Assembly (NCBI RefSeq): GCF_018688235.1
Contig: NZ_CP061313.1
Location: 851,130-915,129 of the forward strand
Length of the DNA stretch: 64,000 bases
From: Polynucleobacter sp. AP-Nino-20-G2
GTDB taxonomy: Bacteria > Pseudomonadota > Gammaproteobacteria > Burkholderiales > Burkholderiaceae
Direction of reading: 5' to 3'
Shown: piece by piece, positions 62,412-64,000 of the stretch
Layout: each line of letters opens with the position of its first letter
Position numbering within the stretch: the stretch's first letter is position 1
The notes under the pieces: model-generated
What the model was told of the DNA's origin: nothing
The model's database searches: none
Seen by the model: the letters and a program-made list of their open reading frames with translations, nothing else
Made by a program: the position numbers and the translations under genes

Positions 62412-63503
62412 TTATTTCAGTGTGGATAAGAATTCCGTAATGACTTTATTTTGAAATGCATTTTCATCTTTAGTTGCGCCAGCACCCGATAGATGACCCA
62501 TTGGTAGACGGTCATTGATTGCTAAATATTTCGCGCCTGGAACTAGCTTAGCGGTAAGCTTTGCATCAGATTCGGGGTTGAGTAAGTCGCCAGTGCCGGC
62601 AAGTATTAAAGTCTTTGCTTTGATGGACTTTAATGCGGCCGAAGTATTGCCATTAAAACCTTGGGTTTGACCAAGGTCATGTCGATCGTAAGCGCGTGAC
62701 TGCCAGATCCAATCATTGGCATCCATGCGCTTCCAGCCTCCATCTTGAACTTTGTGAAGATATTCAATTTCTGCTGCGGCGCTAGTGTTTAGTTGATCCA
62801 GGTAGGCGGGGGTTCTTACTATTACGCCACTGAGCCAGCCAGCCCAAAGTCGCATTCCTTGCTCTACGGGTTTATCGTATTTGCCGCCTTGATATGCTGG
62901 ATCGGTCATGATGCTTTGGCGCAGCATTTCTAGTACGCCAGTTGTCCACGCAGTAGTTTTTGCCAGTGGAATGATTGGAGCGATTGCCTGCATTGAGTTG
63001 GGATACGAGACAGCCCACTGCAAAGCTTGCATCCCGCCCATAGATGCGCCTACGACGGCAACCAGCTTCTGGATTCCAAAATGATCCGAGACAAGTCGAT
63101 ACTGGCTATTCACCATATCGCGTATATTAAATTCAGGAAAATCTATATTGGCTTGCTGTTTGCTATTGGATGGTGAGCTGGTTAAGCCATTACCAATAGC
63201 ATCAGTGCAAATGACAAAGTATTTATTGGTGTCTAATGCCTTGCCTGGCCCAATTAAATAATCAATGCGATGATGATTTCCTCCAATTGCAGTAACCATG
63301 AGTATGGCATTGCTCTTATCGGCGTTTAAGGTTCCTTGGGTTGTATATGACAGTTCAAAGTCCTTAATGACTGAGCCGTTCTCGAGGGCGAAGTTTCCTT
63401 CGGCATATTTCTGATGCGCCGGTTCATCTGGCTTATGGGCAAATGTTGCGCCTGTTGCAAAAACCAGCCCAAGCACGAGGCCACGCATAATAGCTATATT
63501 CAT
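62412..63503 (-). CDS. Exported alpha/beta hydrolase, homoserine acetyltransferase-like
   Basis: A 363-residue alpha/beta hydrolase of the MetX family but with an N-terminal signal peptide (MRGLVLGLVFATGATFAHKP), so it acts in the periplasm. The nucleophile is Ser154 in VVGASMGGMQALQWAVSYP; the acid is in GTGDLLNPESD and the His in LPMGHLSG. The MetX substrate loops differ (TAIGGNH instead of HALTG), and an exported enzyme would not see acetyl-CoA, so an ester hydrolase role is more likely. Start at 63503 or 63488. Confidence 0.8.
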   Translation of the reverse strand: MNIAIMRGLVLGLVFATGATFAHKPDEPAHQKYAEGNFALENGSVIKDFELSYTTQGTLNADKSNAILMVTAIGGNHHRIDYLIGPGKALDTNKYFVICTDAIGNGLTSSPSNSKQQANIDFPEFNIRDMVNSQYRLVSDHFGIQKLVAVVGASMGGMQALQWAVSYPNSMQAIAPIIPLAKTTAWTTGVLEMLRQSIMTDPAYQGGKYDKPVEQGMRLWAGWLSGVIVRTPAYLDQLNTSAAAEIEYLHKVQDGGWKRMDANDWIWQSRAYDRHDLGQTQGFNGNTSAALKSIKAKTLILAGTGDLLNPESDAKLTAKLVPGAKYLAINDRLPMGHLSGAGATKDENAFQNKVITEFLSTLK

Positions 63504-63551
63504 GATGTCTCCATATCCTTTTTATTTAAACTTTATAACAGGATTTCTTAA

Positions 63552-64000
63552 TTGACTCATTCATTTGAATGTCCGGAGTGTGGCAACCTCAGGGGGCTAA
63601 TTGGCGACTGTCGTCAATGCGCAAGCGTCTCCTTGCCCGTGCCGCTAAGCGATACGATCGTGTTTAATCTGAAGCACGACAATCCAAGTGCCGAAGTGGC
63701 CTTAGATCGATTGACCAATACGCTGCGCAGGGCCTCTGAAGTGGGTATTAAGGCGATGATCTTGATTCATGGTTATGGCGCAAGCGGTGAGGGCGGAAGA
63801 ATTAAGTGGGCTGTGCATGATGCCCTTGAAAACAACTATTTCTCAGACCGGGTCGATGAATACCATTTTGGTGAGCAAGCGGCTTATGGGAGTGATGCTT
63901 ACCATTCGCTATTGAGGCGACGGCCCGGCTTAAAGGTTCATCTGAAGCACTTTAAAGAAGGCAACGCTGGAATGACCGTACTAATACTGGGATCTAAGCC
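63552..64000 (+). CDS. Zinc-ribbon + Smr-like domain protein, cut by right edge
   Basis: The frame opens with TTG directly after an in-frame stop (63549-63551) and AGGA lies upstream at a good distance, so TTG is the likely start. The product begins MTHSFECPECGNLRG, with a second Cys pair in GDCRQCASV: a four-Cys zinc ribbon. Residues about 62-95 resemble an Smr domain (LRRASEVGIKAMILIHGYGASGEGG), which in other proteins cuts or binds nucleic acids. The frame is open at the window end; the stop is not seen, so length is unknown. Confidence 0.65.
   Translation, partial: MTHSFECPECGNLRGLIGDCRQCASVSLPVPLSDTIVFNLKHDNPSAEVALDRLTNTLRRASEVGIKAMILIHGYGASGEGGRIKWAVHDALENNYFSDRVDEYHFGEQAAYGSDAYHSLLRRRPGLKVHLKHFKEGNAGMTVLILGSK

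Overview
The window is a 64-kb piece of a betaproteobacterial chromosome. Gene order (relA - tRNA-Val - thrS - infC - rpmI - rplT - pheS - pheT - ihfA - merR-like - tRNA-Pro; sucA - odhB - lpdA - zapE; trpS - methyltransferase - dapA - bamC; accA - tilS - lysC - tRNA-Ser), moderate GC and tightly packed small-genome style genes point to Burkholderiales, most likely Polynucleobacter (Burkholderiaceae). This assignment is inferred from gene content and protein style, not from a database search.

Layout. 1-7.6 kb: an edge fragment, an MFS permease, an exported double-rhodanese protein, wrbA with a DUF2069 membrane protein, a YihY-type membrane protein, a CBS-domain protein, aroC and a second MFS permease. 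7.6-10.9 kb: ETF-ubiquinone oxidoreductase facing the two-subunit 3-oxoacid CoA-transferase. 10.9-22.6 kb: a cation-efflux/alpha-beta-hydrolase fusion gene, then relA and the translation block (thrS, infC with a non-AUG start, rpmI, rplT, pheST, ihfA, a MerR-like regulator) with two tRNAs. 22.6-24.3 kb: a hotdog thioesterase, an H-NS-like protein and an HTH/receiver-like protein. 24.6-31.3 kb: the 2-oxoglutarate dehydrogenase genes and zapE. 31.3-36.1 kb: PHP phosphoesterase, trpS, methyltransferase, dapA, bamC. 36.1-43.0 kb: mostly minus-strand housekeeping genes (a small Ala/Pro lipoprotein, roxA, cysE, trmJ, lpxH, ppiB, TPR lipoprotein), with an FKBP-type isomerase and suhB on the plus strand. 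43.1-48.8 kb: cysS, DNA glycosylase, accA, tilS, lysC. 48.9 kb: tRNA-Ser(GCT).

After tRNA-Ser the content becomes accessory. A minus-strand operon (Bug-type binding protein, acyl-CoA synthetase, a short citrate-synthase-fold lyase-like protein, two SDR dehydrogenases; 49.1-54.0 kb) is divergent from a plus-strand operon for a Liv-type ABC importer plus an M20 amidohydrolase (54.5-60.4 kb), which converges on an amidase. Together these look like uptake and breakdown of an organic acid or an amide/N-acyl compound; the substrate cannot be read from the sequence. Next comes a compact unit of a 59-residue HTH/zinc-finger protein and a small exported protein with its own promoter-like region and strong terminator (61.8-62.4 kb), an exported MetX-like hydrolase, and a zinc-ribbon/Smr protein cut by the right edge.

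The points most worth a second look are the CDF-hydrolase fusion, the ATC start of infC, the citrate-synthase-like protein lacking the usual catalytic Asp, the degenerate ABC signature in the LivG-type ATPase, and the small HTH/exported-protein unit. No CRISPR array, insertion sequence, phage or known defence system was seen.
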